DNA from: Streptomyces sp. NBC_01775
GTDB taxonomy: Bacteria > Actinomycetota > Actinomycetes > Streptomycetales > Streptomycetaceae
Length of the DNA: 64,000 nt
Assembly: GCF_035917675.1 (NCBI RefSeq)
Contig: NZ_CP109104.1
Span: forward strand, 6,014,001 to 6,078,000
Direction of reading: 5' to 3'
Below the pieces are notes generated by a model. That model ran no database searches, had not been told where the DNA came from, and saw only the letters and a list, made by a program, of their open reading frames with translations. Position numbers and translations under genes: made by a program. This document shows, piece by piece, positions 26,506 to 35,698 of this stretch (positions are counted from its first letter, which is position 1; every line of letters starts with the position of its first letter).

Positions 26506-27945
26506 TCAGCCCCTCGGTCTGCCGCCCGTCGTGGCTTCCGTCAGGCCCAGTTCGGTGCGGCGGCGGTAGCCGTAGAGCGCCGCGCCCGTCGCGCAGACGA
26601 GGAGCACGGTGCCCGCCGTGCCCCAGGCGACGTAGAAGCCCGTGAGGCCGTCCGGCTCCGAACGGCGGGGCCGCGTCTCGCCCTTGGGGTCGAGGAAGAC
26701 CCGCAGTCTGTCGCCCTCGGCGGAGCCCCCGCAGGTGCTGATGCTCAGGCCCTCTTCCGTCTCCGCCGTCATACGGCCCGGCGTCAGCGGACGCAGCTCG
26801 CACACCGGGCCGCCCTTGGCCTGGTGCCGTACCTCGGTCACCTCGGTGGCGACCCACTGGCCTCTGTCCAGCAGGATGGAGGTGGAAAAGCCGTTCCAGG
26901 CCACGCCCACCAGCGCCAGGCTCGCGAAGACGACGAGGAGGAGATAGCGGCGTCGCGGCCCGTAGTGCGCCAGCTCCAGCAGTAGCGCGAGCAGGTAGAG
27001 CGCGGTGAGCGCGGCCAGTGTCCAGAACAGGCCCTGGCCCGCGCCGGTGCGGTGCGGCACCAGCGCGGCCACCAGCGCCAGGGCGCACCCCAGCAGCGTG
27101 GCGCTCACCGCGGCGGTGACGGCCCCGCCCCGGGAGAGGCCGCGTATCCGGGCACTCAACCGGGGGCTCAGGCGGTGTGGCGCGGCGGGTTCGGAGCCGA
27201 GACCTGAATAGAGCACGGCGCTGGGGGAGCGCGGCGGCAGCCCGGACGCTCCCGATCCGGGCTCCGACCCGGATCCGGCTCCGGCGCGGTCGGCCGAGGT
27301 GGCTCCCGCGCCGCTGCCGGTGGCCCGGTGGCGGCGGGCCTTCGCTATACCAGCGCACCCGGCGGCGCTCAGGATGGCCGTCCACACGAGGAAGGTGCCG
27401 TACAGCGTCGGGTCGGGCTCCTCGTACGGGTCGGAGCTGAACGCCTGGGTGAGGCCGGAGGCGAGGAAGAGCCCGGCGAGGGCCAGCGCGATGCCGGAGA
27501 GGGTGAGCCAGGCGGCGCGGCTGCGGCGCAGCGCGCGCTGCGCCCTCGGGCCGCGCGGGGCGCCGTACAGCTCCAGCAGTCTGCGCCGGTCCCGGCTCTT
27601 GAGAGCGAGCGGTACCAGCAGCACGCTGGTGGCGGCGACGAGCGCGACGCCGGTGACCAGCGACAGGTTGGCGCCCGTGCCGTCGGGGCGGCCGACGTGG
27701 GTGTAGTCGTAGATGCCGGAAGCCAGGAATCCGGCCCCGGCGCACAGGCCGACGATCAGCGCCACCCGCAGCCACAGCTCCCGCGCCGCCAGCTCCGCGC
27801 GCACGAGGGCCGCGCCGTAGGCCGCCGTCTCCCCGGCGCCACGCCCCTCCCGAACCGCCCCCGTTCCCGGGTCCGTCCCCGTCTCCGGGGCCGTTCCCGC
27901 TCCCGTTCCCGGGTCCGTGCCGGTGTCCGCGTCCGTGCCCGTCAT
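26506..27945 (-). CDS. Multi-pass membrane protein, DUF3592-like C-terminal part
   Basis: A 479-residue membrane protein. A Thr/Gly/Asp repeat-like N-terminus (about 30 residues) is followed by about eight hydrophobic segments, Arg-rich loops and a Ser/Gly-rich linker near residues 200-230. The C-terminal part (RGQWVATEVTEV, then EGDRLRVFLDPKGETRP and a final membrane span) resembles DUF3592, a small domain between two helices. No enzymatic motif is seen. It is divergent from the DUF4185 gene. Confidence 0.75.
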   Translation of the reverse strand: MTGTDADTGTDPGTGAGTAPETGTDPGTGAVREGRGAGETAAYGAALVRAELAARELWLRVALIVGLCAGAGFLASGIYDYTHVGRPDGTGANLSLVTGVALVAATSVLLVPLALKSRDRRRLLELYGAPRGPRAQRALRRSRAAWLTLSGIALALAGLFLASGLTQAFSSDPYEEPDPTLYGTFLVWTAILSAAGCAGIAKARRHRATGSGAGATSADRAGAGSGSEPGSGASGLPPRSPSAVLYSGLGSEPAAPHRLSPRLSARIRGLSRGGAVTAAVSATLLGCALALVAALVPHRTGAGQGLFWTLAALTALYLLALLLELAHYGPRRRYLLLVVFASLALVGVAWNGFSTSILLDRGQWVATEVTEVRHQAKGGPVCELRPLTPGRMTAETEEGLSISTCGGSAEGDRLRVFLDPKGETRPRRSEPDGLTGFYVAWGTAGTVLLVCATGAALYGYRRRTELGLTEATTGGRPRG

Positions 27946-28141
27946 GCTTCACCCCGTCCCACATGCGGCCATGCGTGCCCCGCACTCTATGCGCCGCCAC
28001 CGACAGGCCCCGTGGGCAGGGGCGCCGGGCTCTGCGGGCGCGAGTGAGAGCACGTGGAGCAGGGCGGCGCGCCCGTCCCGGCGGCGGTTTTCGTGGGACG
28101 CGTTGTATACGCGGGGCACCCGAGGATGCAGCCTGTAGCCG

Positions 28142-29464
28142 ATGACGCGTCACTGGCCGGTCAGGGGCGCCCGGTGGAACATCGGGCTGGGGCTGCTGGC
28201 TGCGTTGATACTGCTGGCCGCGCTGCTGTCGGTGCCCGGCGACGGCGGGGGCCGGAAGTGTGCGGGGGCGCACGTCACCGGGTGGCGCGCCGATGAGCGC
28301 ATGACGCGGGAGCTGGCCCGGTACGGGAACGACAACGCGCGGCCGGACGACTGGACGGGCGGCGACGGCACCCGCTCCGTACGGCTGCCGGACGGGCGCA
28401 CGCTGTGGATGTCGGCCGACACCTTCCTCGACGAGGTCTACGGCGGCAGGAGCCGTAAGCCCAATCCCGTATGGGTGCGCAACTCCGGCCTGGTGATGTC
28501 CGCGGGCGGCAAGTTCGAGCGCACGCTCCTGGGCGGCACCGAGTCCCGGCCGACAGCGCTGTTTCCCGGAACCGCGGCCGAGGGCGGGCGCGAGGTGTGG
28601 CGCTGGCCGGTGCAGGCGGTGGTCGAGCCGCGCCGCCCCGGCTCGGACGAGAAGGTCGTACGCGTCCTGCTGTGGCAGCGGGAGGCCGGTCAGGCGCCGT
28701 GGATCTACGGCGTGCCGCGCGCCAGCGAGGTGGCGACGTTCTCGCTGCCCGGCCTCGAACTGGAGGGCGTCACCAGCGTCTACGAGCCCAGGCACACCGA
28801 CGTCGAACGCCGCGTCCTGTACGGCACTTCGGCCCTCGGCGAGGGCGGCTGGACCTATGTGTTCGGCGCCGACGAGGGCAGCGTCGGCGGCAAGGCATCC
28901 CGCGCCCACGTCGCGCGGGCCCCGGTGGGACGGCTGGACGATCCGGATGCCTGGCAGTTCTGGGGCGGCGCCGCGAGCGGGAGCGGCGGGTCCAGCGCGG
29001 GCGCCAAGGGCCTCGGCTGGCAGGAGGACCCGGCCCGTTCGGTGCCGATACTCGTCGGCGAGACCGCGCAGCGCGGTGCCACCGGCACCTACACCGTCGT
29101 CCGCCGCGGGGACACCTGGCTGTTGCTGACCATGGACGCGGGCGCACCGGACGGCGGCGGCGTCACGGATGTGGTCTCGTACTGGTCGTGCACACCGACG
29201 GGCCCCTGGCACGGTCCCTCCAAGGTCGCCGCGCCACCGCTCCCGCCGGGTGCGACGCGGGCGGGCGCCGTCCCCTACAACCCGCAGGCGCACGCGGAGT
29301 TCAGCTCCGACGACGGAGGCGGCAGCGGTGGCGGGCGTGGGCTGCTGATCAGCTACGACGTCAACGTCATGAACTCCACCGGCGCCATCCACCAGGACGT
29401 CGCCTACTACCGCCCCCGCTTCCTGCGTCTGGTCACCGAGCCGGTCGCGGACGGTGACGAGTAG
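28142..29464 (+). CDS. Membrane-anchored DUF4185-like protein
   Basis: A 440-residue protein with one N-terminal transmembrane anchor (about residues 13-31) and a large extracytoplasmic beta-propeller-like domain related to DUF4185. The sequence LPDGRTLWMSADTFLDEV, NSGLVMSAGG and the late VVSYWSCTPTGPWHGPSKV, with SYDVNVMNS near the end, fit that family, which looks like glycoside-hydrolase-type five-bladed propellers. A Ser/Gly spacer is near residue 285. A carbohydrate-related role is inference from the family. It is followed after about 100 bp by the PucR regulator. Confidence 0.75.
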   Translation: MTRHWPVRGARWNIGLGLLAALILLAALLSVPGDGGGRKCAGAHVTGWRADERMTRELARYGNDNARPDDWTGGDGTRSVRLPDGRTLWMSADTFLDEVYGGRSRKPNPVWVRNSGLVMSAGGKFERTLLGGTESRPTALFPGTAAEGGREVWRWPVQAVVEPRRPGSDEKVVRVLLWQREAGQAPWIYGVPRASEVATFSLPGLELEGVTSVYEPRHTDVERRVLYGTSALGEGGWTYVFGADEGSVGGKASRAHVARAPVGRLDDPDAWQFWGGAASGSGGSSAGAKGLGWQEDPARSVPILVGETAQRGATGTYTVVRRGDTWLLLTMDAGAPDGGGVTDVVSYWSCTPTGPWHGPSKVAAPPLPPGATRAGAVPYNPQAHAEFSSDDGGGSGGGRGLLISYDVNVMNSTGAIHQDVAYYRPRFLRLVTEPVADGDE

Positions 29465-29565
29465 CGCGGCCCCGGGCCCCTCCTCGCCTACGCTGTCCCT
29501 CCGTCCACGGGGCCCACGGGCCCGGGAGGGGTCCGCATCAGGAACTGCCGGGGGAGAAGAGCCAC

Positions 29566-30681
29566 GTGAAACGCCAGACCATACCCAGCGCCTTCCTGGG
29601 GGACTATCCACGGTTGCTCTCCGAGGTCTCCCGCACGGGCAGACTGCCCCGGCGCGACGAACTGGACGCCTTCCGTGAGCTGGGCGAGCGCGCCGCCGAA
29701 TGCGGGCACGGCCTCCAGAGCCTGGTCGGCCTCTACCTGGGCGAGACCCGGCGGCTGTGGAGCACGCTGCCGGGGGTGGTGAACGCGGGGCGCGACGGCG
29801 GCACGGAGGGGCATGTGCGCACCGGGGAAGCGGTGCTGTGCGCGGTGGACGCCGCCGTGGCCGCGCTCGGCGAGGGGCACGAGCGGGCGCAGCGGCTCGC
29901 GGTGCGCCAGGAGGAGGGCGAGCGCCGCGAGTTCATCGACGACCTGCTCTACGGGCGCAGCGACCTGAGCCGGCTCGCCGAGCGCGCCCAGCGCTTCGGG
30001 CTCCATCTGGCCGACCGGCACGCGGTGGCGGTGGCGGCGGCGGGCGAGCCGTACGACGACGTGCACCCGGCCGTACGCCGTATCGAACGCGATCTGCTGG
30101 GGCGGTTCGGCCAGCGCGATGTGCTGCTGTCCACGAAGGAGGGACGGCTGGTGTGCATCGCCTCGAGCGGCGACAGCACCGTGCTGGACGCCTTCGCGCG
30201 GCTGGCGGAGGACCCGGGCCCCGGATGCCCGGCCGCGCACCGGGTCGTGCTCGGGCGCGAACACTCGGGCGCGGGCGGGGTGGTGCGCAGCTACGACGAG
30301 GCGGTCGAGGCCCTTACCTTCGCCGACCGCGTCGGGCTGCACCAGGTGCGGCTGAGCGCGGAGAAGATGCTGGTCTTCCCCGTGCTGCTGCGCGACCGGC
30401 CGGCGATCGCGGATCTGGTGCGTTCGGTGCTGGGCCCGCTCACCCAGGCGCGAGGCGGCGCCAAGCCGCTGCTGCGGACGATCGAGGTGTGCGCGGCGGC
30501 CGGTTACGTCAACGCCGAGGCGGCGCGGCGGCTGGGCGTCAGCGTACGGACACTGTCCTACCGGCTGGAGCGCATCAAGGCGCTGACGGGTTACGACCCG
30601 GGTGACGCGCTCCAGCGCTTCTCCCTGGAGACCGCCGAGCTGGGCGCACGGCTGCTGGACTGGCCGGACACCGAGCTGTAG
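29566..30681 (+). CDS. PucR/CdaR-family transcriptional regulator
   Basis: A 371-residue regulator. The C-terminal HTH_30 is clear: LLRTIEVCAAAGYVNAEAARRLGVSVRTLSYRLERIKALTGYDP. The middle has a GGDEF-like PucR core (HAVAVAAAG, FADRVGLHQVRLSAEKMLVFPVLLRDR). The N-terminus is a helical, RsbRD-like stretch. Start GTG 29566 with GGGGGAGAAGAG upstream. Such regulators control purine, amino-acid or diacid metabolism. No target is evident from the neighbours. Confidence 0.85.
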   Translation: MKRQTIPSAFLGDYPRLLSEVSRTGRLPRRDELDAFRELGERAAECGHGLQSLVGLYLGETRRLWSTLPGVVNAGRDGGTEGHVRTGEAVLCAVDAAVAALGEGHERAQRLAVRQEEGERREFIDDLLYGRSDLSRLAERAQRFGLHLADRHAVAVAAAGEPYDDVHPAVRRIERDLLGRFGQRDVLLSTKEGRLVCIASSGDSTVLDAFARLAEDPGPGCPAAHRVVLGREHSGAGGVVRSYDEAVEALTFADRVGLHQVRLSAEKMLVFPVLLRDRPAIADLVRSVLGPLTQARGGAKPLLRTIEVCAAAGYVNAEAARRLGVSVRTLSYRLERIKALTGYDPGDALQRFSLETAELGARLLDWPDTEL

Positions 30682-31398
30682 CCGCAGTGCCGGGTCCTGG
30701 CGGCCCGGCGGGCGGGGGCGGAGTCCGGGACGGAGCTGTTGCCCGGGCGTGGCACAGCTGTACCAGGGGGCCGGAACCGGCCGCGGTTGCACCGTGAGCA
30801 GGACATAAGAGCGACGTAAAGATTGCCGGGATCTGGCAGTGTGCTGTTGCTATGACGGATGTCAGGATGAGCGCACACCGCACGGGGGTGACGGTGTCCG
30901 GCGACGGGGGAGCGTGCGACCTGTAGGTCCGCGCCGCCGCCGGCTCCACACGTGCGCTCCGTCTTCGCAGGTGGCAGCGCACGGGTGGAGCGGAGTCGAT
31001 GCCTTCCACGGGGGTGAAGGCATCGGCTTCGGAGAGGGAGGTAGCAGGGCTCCGCGCCCGCCCGCTGTGTGCGACGCGGCTTTCGGTGGTTGCCGGAACC
31101 ACGAGAAGAGACGCGAGCGGCGGATGGCGGTTTTCGGACGGGAGGCGGATGTCTTGCTTTCGTCTTTCCTCCGCCTGTTTCCTGTTGTCGCAACTCCCCT
31201 CCCACGAGGGGGCGATGGCGTCTTCCATGAGGGGGCCGCGGCGTCCGGAACCGCCTTGAGGGGCCTTGGGGGCGCTGATACTGTGCCTTGGATTTACATG
31301 GCGTAGCTGCCTGTTGGTTCACGGGCGCATGTCCGACATGGCGGTGACGGGGGCGAGTTGATGCACACAATGACGCGCGAGGCGACGGGGGCGGTGTG
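30682..31398. other. 717-bp intergenic region upstream of the Tad-like locus
   Basis: No frame here has a convincing start, domain or ribosome-binding site. The block 31090-31200 is less GC-rich than its surroundings. A promoter candidate lies at 31256-31284, leaving a leader of about 110 nt. No riboswitch or tRNA was recognised. Confidence 0.5.
31256..31284 (+). promoter_or_regulatory. Candidate HrdB-type promoter of the Tad-like operon
   Basis: TTGAGG at 31256-31261, a 17-bp spacer, and TACTGT at 31279-31284 match a vegetative sigma promoter. It is the best match upstream of the SAF-domain gene. Confidence 0.4.
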
Positions 31399-32151
31399 AT
31401 GAGGACTCAGGAGCGAAGCGCTGCGGGAGCAAATCGTCCGGCCGCGATCGCCGCTCCCACCGGGGACCGGCTGCCGTCGGCGCCCAGGGAGCGCAAGCCC
31501 GCACTGGCGGCGCTGGCCGTCCTGCTGGTCCTGCTCGGGGCGCTCGGCGCGACCGTCCTGGTGATGCGGGCCGGGGACAGGGTCGAGGCCGTCGCGCTCA
31601 CCCAGCGCGTACCGCAGGGCCAGCCGGTGCCGGATTCGGCCATCAAGTCGGTGATGGTCGCCGAGGACAGCGACGTCAAGTACGTCCGCTGGGAACAGCG
31701 CGGGCTGCTCAAGAAGTACCGCTCCGCCACCGACCTGGTCGACGGCACCGTGCTGGTGGGCAGCATGCTCACCAAGGAGAAGGGCCTGGCCAGGGGTAAG
31801 GCGGTGGTCGGCCTCTCGCTGAAGAACGGCCAGTACCCGCCGCGCCTGGAGGAGGGCGACACCGTCTCCGCCTACCGCGTCGGCAACCGCGAAGCCCCCT
31901 CGGGCGGCGGCTCCGACGACGACCAGGGCGGCACCGGCGGCTCCGGCGGCTCCGGGGACGGCTCCTCGGCCGACGCGGTGCTCGCCGAGAGCGCCAGGGT
32001 GCAGACGATCAAGAAGGAGTCGGGAGGCACCGGTTACAGCGGTGACCTGCCGGTCTCGATCGTCGTGGACAAGGCCGATGTAGCCGAGCTGACGGCGGCG
32101 GCCTCAAACGGGGAAGTATCCCTCGTGCTCGATTCCGTCAACGGAAACTGA
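31399..32151 (+). CDS. SAF-domain protein (CpaB/RcpC-like)
   Basis: A 250-residue protein with a basic N-terminus, one membrane anchor (about residues 35-56, LAALAVLLVLLGALGATVLV), and an outside SAF/CpaB-like domain (VEAVALTQRVPQGQPVPDSAI, VDGTVLVGSMLTKEKGL). A Gly/Ser/Asp linker (about 170-200) and a C-terminal piece follow. In Tad systems this protein helps assemble the pilus at the envelope. It begins the Tad-like locus. ATG 31399 is used; an adjacent GTG at 31396 would add one residue. Confidence 0.82.
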   Translation: MRTQERSAAGANRPAAIAAPTGDRLPSAPRERKPALAALAVLLVLLGALGATVLVMRAGDRVEAVALTQRVPQGQPVPDSAIKSVMVAEDSDVKYVRWEQRGLLKKYRSATDLVDGTVLVGSMLTKEKGLARGKAVVGLSLKNGQYPPRLEEGDTVSAYRVGNREAPSGGGSDDDQGGTGGSGGSGDGSSADAVLAESARVQTIKKESGGTGYSGDLPVSIVVDKADVAELTAAASNGEVSLVLDSVNGN

Positions 32152-32266
32152 TCTTGAACGGGCGCGCCGCGGCAGCGTGGCACCGGCCGCGGGACGCGCG
32201 GACGGCGCGCCCGGCCCTCCCCGCGAGCACGGGGCATGAGAACGAGCCGAAGAGGGGCGTAGCTGG

Positions 32267-33373
32267 ATGGCGCTGATCGCACTCGCCGCCGACAAGGGCG
32301 CACCCGGGGTCACCACGGCCGCCGTCGCCCTCTCGGCGGTGTGGCCGCGCCGCGCACTGCTGGCCGAGGTGGACACCGCCGGCGGCGACCTCGTCTACCG
32401 GGGCGTGGGCACCGACGGCGGCCCGCTGGATCCGAACACGGGGCTGCTCTCGCTCGCGGCCACCGCCCGCAAGGGCCTGGCCGCCGAGCAGCTGTGGGAC
32501 CACGCGCAGCATCTGGCGGGCGGGCTGGAGGTGCTGGTCGGACTGGGAAACGGCGAGCAGTCGGCCGGTCTCGCGGGGCAGTGGGACACCCTCGGCCGCG
32601 CCTTCGGCGCGCTCGCCGAGTCCCCGCACCCTCAGCTCGCGGCCGACGTCATCGCCGACTGCGGGCGCGTCGGGCCCGAGGCCACCTCGGTCGCGCTCTT
32701 CCCGCACGCCGCGCTGGTGCTGCTCGTCGCGCGCGGCGAGCCCGGCCAGGTGGCCCGCGTTCGCGACCGCGCAGCGGCGCTCTCCGCGCGGCTGCACGGC
32801 GGGCAGCGCGGCGTGGCGCAGCTCGCCCAGCCGCTCATCGGAGTGCTGCTGATAGCGGAGGCGCAGGGCGCCGCGAAGATCGCGAGCCAGGTCAACGACA
32901 TGCTCGTCGCCTCCCGGGCCGGGGCGCAGGTGCTCGGAGTGATCGCGTACGACCCTGCGGGCGCCGAGCAGTTGGCGGGCCGCCGGCGAGGGCGGGTGGA
33001 GAAGTCGCTGCTCGTACGGTCGGTGCGCAAGGTCGCCGCCGACCTGCACCAGCAGTACGGCGCCGCCTGGTCGAGCGCCGCTCCACAGCCTGCGGCGCGG
33101 CCCGCGCCCGCTGTGGCGTCCGCCCCCGCCCCGCAGCGGGTGGACCAGGCGCACCCGAGGTCCCCACTTCCGCCCCAGCCCGCCGGACAGCCGCCCCGCC
33201 CTCAGCAGGGGGCCGGAAGCGGCGCCGGTATGCCAGGAGCGGTGCAGCCGGGACAGGAGTCCCGGCCCGGAGGGCCCGCGCAGGAGCAGACCCAGCGCAT
33301 CCGTGCCGTCGGCGGCCGGCCGCTGCCCTCGGCGCCCGCGCCGCTCCCCGGCGGTGAGGGGACGGCGCCGTGA
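32267..33373 (+). CDS. ParA/MinD-like ATPase (CpaE/TadZ-like)
   Basis: A 368-residue protein. It begins MALIALAADKGAPGVTTAAV, a deviant Walker A (KGAPGVTT) of the ParA/MinD class, followed by RRALLAEVDTAGGDL and DVIADCGRVGPEAT. CpaE/TadZ proteins of this class localise the Tad machine at the inner face of the membrane. The deviant Walker A lacks the usual GK[ST] order, so ATP hydrolysis may be weak. The last ~110 residues are Pro/Gln/Ala-rich. The stop overlaps the cpaF-like gene (GTGA, 33370-33373). Confidence 0.8.
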   Translation: MALIALAADKGAPGVTTAAVALSAVWPRRALLAEVDTAGGDLVYRGVGTDGGPLDPNTGLLSLAATARKGLAAEQLWDHAQHLAGGLEVLVGLGNGEQSAGLAGQWDTLGRAFGALAESPHPQLAADVIADCGRVGPEATSVALFPHAALVLLVARGEPGQVARVRDRAAALSARLHGGQRGVAQLAQPLIGVLLIAEAQGAAKIASQVNDMLVASRAGAQVLGVIAYDPAGAEQLAGRRRGRVEKSLLVRSVRKVAADLHQQYGAAWSSAAPQPAARPAPAVASAPAPQRVDQAHPRSPLPPQPAGQPPRPQQGAGSGAGMPGAVQPGQESRPGGPAQEQTQRIRAVGGRPLPSAPAPLPGGEGTAP

Positions 33374-34683
33374 CCGTGACCGTGGTGGACCACCAGCTCG
33401 TCAAGCGGTTCCGGCAGGAGGCCGGTGACCGGATCGCCGAGCAGCGCCGTATCGACCAGGCATCCGGCGTCGCGCCCATGTCCACGGAGGACGAGCGGCA
33501 GTTCGCGCGGGCGGTGATCGCGCAGATCCTGGAGGAGTACGCGCGCGCCGAGATCACCACGGGCCGCACCCCGCCCGACGCGCAGGGCGAGGAGGCGTAC
33601 GCGGCGGCCGTGCACGCCGCGCTCTTCGGCGTCGGCCGCCTCCAGCCGCTCCTGGACGACCCCGAGGTCGAGAACATCGACGTCAACGGCTACGACCAGG
33701 TCTTCGTCGGCTACGCCAACGGATACGAGACCCGCGGCGAGCCCGTCGCCGACTCCGACGAGGAACTGGTGGAGCTGATCCAGATCCTCGGCGCCTACTC
33801 GGGCCTGTCCTCCCGCTCGTTCGACACCGCCAACCCGCAACTGGACCTGCGGCTGCCCGACGGCTCCCGGCTCTCCGCCGTCATGGACGTCACCCGGCGG
33901 CCCGCGCTGTCCATCCGCCGCGCCCGCATGGGCAAGGTCTTCATCTCCGACCTGGTGGGCAACGGCACGCTCACCCCCGAGCTGGGCAGCTTCCTGACCG
34001 CCGCAGTTCGCGCCCGCAAAAACATCATGATCGCCGGGGCGACCAACGCCGGGAAGACCACACTGCTGCGCGCGCTGGCCAACGAGATCCCCGCGCCCGA
34101 GCGCCTCATCACGGTGGAGCGCGCGCTGGAGCTGGGCCTGGACCAGTTCGCCGAACTGCACCCGAACGTGGTCGCCTTCGAGGAGCGGCTCGCCAACTCC
34201 GAGGGCCAGGGCGCCATCAGCATGGCGGAGCTGGTGCGCAGGTCCCTGCGGATGAACCCCTCACGGGTGATCGTCGGCGAGGTCCTGGGCGACGAGATCG
34301 TCACCATGCTCAACGCCATGTCGCAGGGCAACGACGGCTCCCTCTCCACGATCCACGCCAACAGCTCCAGCGAGGTCTTCAACCGCATCTCCACCTACGC
34401 GCTCCAGGCCGCCGAACGGCTCCCGATCGAGGCCACGCAGATGCTGGTCGCGGGCGCCATCAACTTCGTCGTCTTCCTCGAGCGCCGCAACGCCTTCTCC
34501 AGCGGCGGGCGGCTGACCCGCTCGGTCACCTCCGTACGCGAGATCAACGGAGTGGACGGGCGCGTGCTCTCCAGCGAGGTGTTCGCGCAGGCGCCCGACG
34601 GGCGGCTGCTGGCACACGCGCCGGTCTCCTGCGCGCAGGAGCTGGCTTTCCACGGATACAAGCCGACCGGGAACTGGGGGTGA
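33370..34683 (+). CDS. tadA: CpaF/TadA-family secretion ATPase
   Basis: A 437-residue type II/IV secretion ATPase that powers Flp pilus assembly. Features: an N-terminal helical domain, a PAS-like region (QPLLDDPEVENIDVNGYDQVFV), Walker A GATNAGKTT near residue 222, an Asp-box-like stretch (ERLITVERALELGLDQ), SLRMNPSRVIVGEVLGDEIV, and the His-box NDGSLSTIHANSS. The Gly-x-x-x-Ala-Gly-Lys-Thr loop is a mild variant. It is coupled to the upstream ParA-like gene by a 4-bp overlap. Confidence 0.92.
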   Translation: MTVTVVDHQLVKRFRQEAGDRIAEQRRIDQASGVAPMSTEDERQFARAVIAQILEEYARAEITTGRTPPDAQGEEAYAAAVHAALFGVGRLQPLLDDPEVENIDVNGYDQVFVGYANGYETRGEPVADSDEELVELIQILGAYSGLSSRSFDTANPQLDLRLPDGSRLSAVMDVTRRPALSIRRARMGKVFISDLVGNGTLTPELGSFLTAAVRARKNIMIAGATNAGKTTLLRALANEIPAPERLITVERALELGLDQFAELHPNVVAFEERLANSEGQGAISMAELVRRSLRMNPSRVIVGEVLGDEIVTMLNAMSQGNDGSLSTIHANSSSEVFNRISTYALQAAERLPIEATQMLVAGAINFVVFLERRNAFSSGGRLTRSVTSVREINGVDGRVLSSEVFAQAPDGRLLAHAPVSCAQELAFHGYKPTGNWG

Positions 34684-34687
34684 GAGT

Positions 34688-35698
34688 GTGCCTGTCACCG
34701 GAGGTATGGGCGGCATCTTCTCCCTGGCCACGCTCTTCGCGCTGGGGTGCGGGATCGCCGTGGGCGGCGGGCTCGCGCTGCTGATCGTCGCGCTGGTCGG
34801 GCTGCCGGCCAAAACGCCCGACCAGAAGCGGGATTCGGGGCGGCGCGCCTTCGAGCTGGCCCGCTTCATGAGCAGGCGCGGGTCCATCGCCGTGTGCGCC
34901 GGGCTGCTGGTGCTGCTGCTGACCCGCTGGCCCATCGCGGCCCTCGCCACCGGCGTGCTGGTCTTCCTGTGGGAGAAGCTGTTCGGCGGCGCGGCCGAGG
35001 AGCGCGCGGGCATGCGGCGCGTGGAGGCGCTGGCCGCCTGGACGGAGTCGCTGCGCGACACCATCGCGGGCGCCGTCGGCCTCGAACAGGCCATCCCCGC
35101 CTCGGCCCGGGCCGCAGCGCCCTCGCTGCGCCCGCACCTGGACGCGCTCATCGACAGGCTGCGCGCCCGCACCCCGCTGCCGGTGGCGCTCCAGCACCTG
35201 GCGGACGAACTGGACGACCCCTCGGCCGACATCGTCGTCGCGGCGCTCATCCTCAACTCCAAGCTGCGCGGCCCCGGGCTGCGCGAGGTGCTGGGCGCGC
35301 TGGCCAAGTCGGCGCGCGAGGAGGTCGACATGCGCCAGCGGGTGATGGCCCAGCGGGCCTCCACGCGGCGCAGCGTGCAGATCGTGGTCGGCGTCAGCGT
35401 CGCGTTCGTGCTGGGCCTGGCCGTCTTCAACCGGGACTTCGTCCAGCCCTACGGAACCCCGCTGGGCCAGGCCGTCCTGGCGTGTGTGTGCGGGATGTTC
35501 GCCTGCGGCTTCTGGTGGCTGCGCAAGCTGTCGCGGATCGAGACGCCCGAGCGCTTCCTCGTCCGCGCCGACCTGGACGCGCTGGCACCGCGCACGGCCA
35601 ATACGCCCACCACGGCTCCGACGGCCGCCCCGGGCACCGCCGAGGGGCCGGGCGGTAGTCCCCGTACCGCCGACGGCAAGGAGGTGCTGCCCGGATGA
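34688..35698 (+). CDS. tadB: Type II secretion F-family protein (TadB)
   Basis: A 336-residue inner-membrane platform protein: two hydrophobic segments at the N-terminus, the T2SSF domain (LAAWTESLRDTIAGAVGLEQAIPA, then QHLADELDDPSADIVVAALIL), and two C-terminal membrane spans. The GTG start is 4 bp after the ATPase stop. Its ATGA end (35695-35698) overlaps tadC. The last 30 residues are Thr/Ala/Pro-rich. Confidence 0.9.
   Translation: MPVTGGMGGIFSLATLFALGCGIAVGGGLALLIVALVGLPAKTPDQKRDSGRRAFELARFMSRRGSIAVCAGLLVLLLTRWPIAALATGVLVFLWEKLFGGAAEERAGMRRVEALAAWTESLRDTIAGAVGLEQAIPASARAAAPSLRPHLDALIDRLRARTPLPVALQHLADELDDPSADIVVAALILNSKLRGPGLREVLGALAKSAREEVDMRQRVMAQRASTRRSVQIVVGVSVAFVLGLAVFNRDFVQPYGTPLGQAVLACVCGMFACGFWWLRKLSRIETPERFLVRADLDALAPRTANTPTTAPTAAPGTAEGPGGSPRTADGKEVLPG

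Noticed and set aside
30839..31306. A 155-codon frame in the spacer before the Tad-like locus
   Set aside because: No ribosome-binding site, mixed composition with many Arg/Gly, no similarity to known domains, and it crosses the promoter candidate at 31256.
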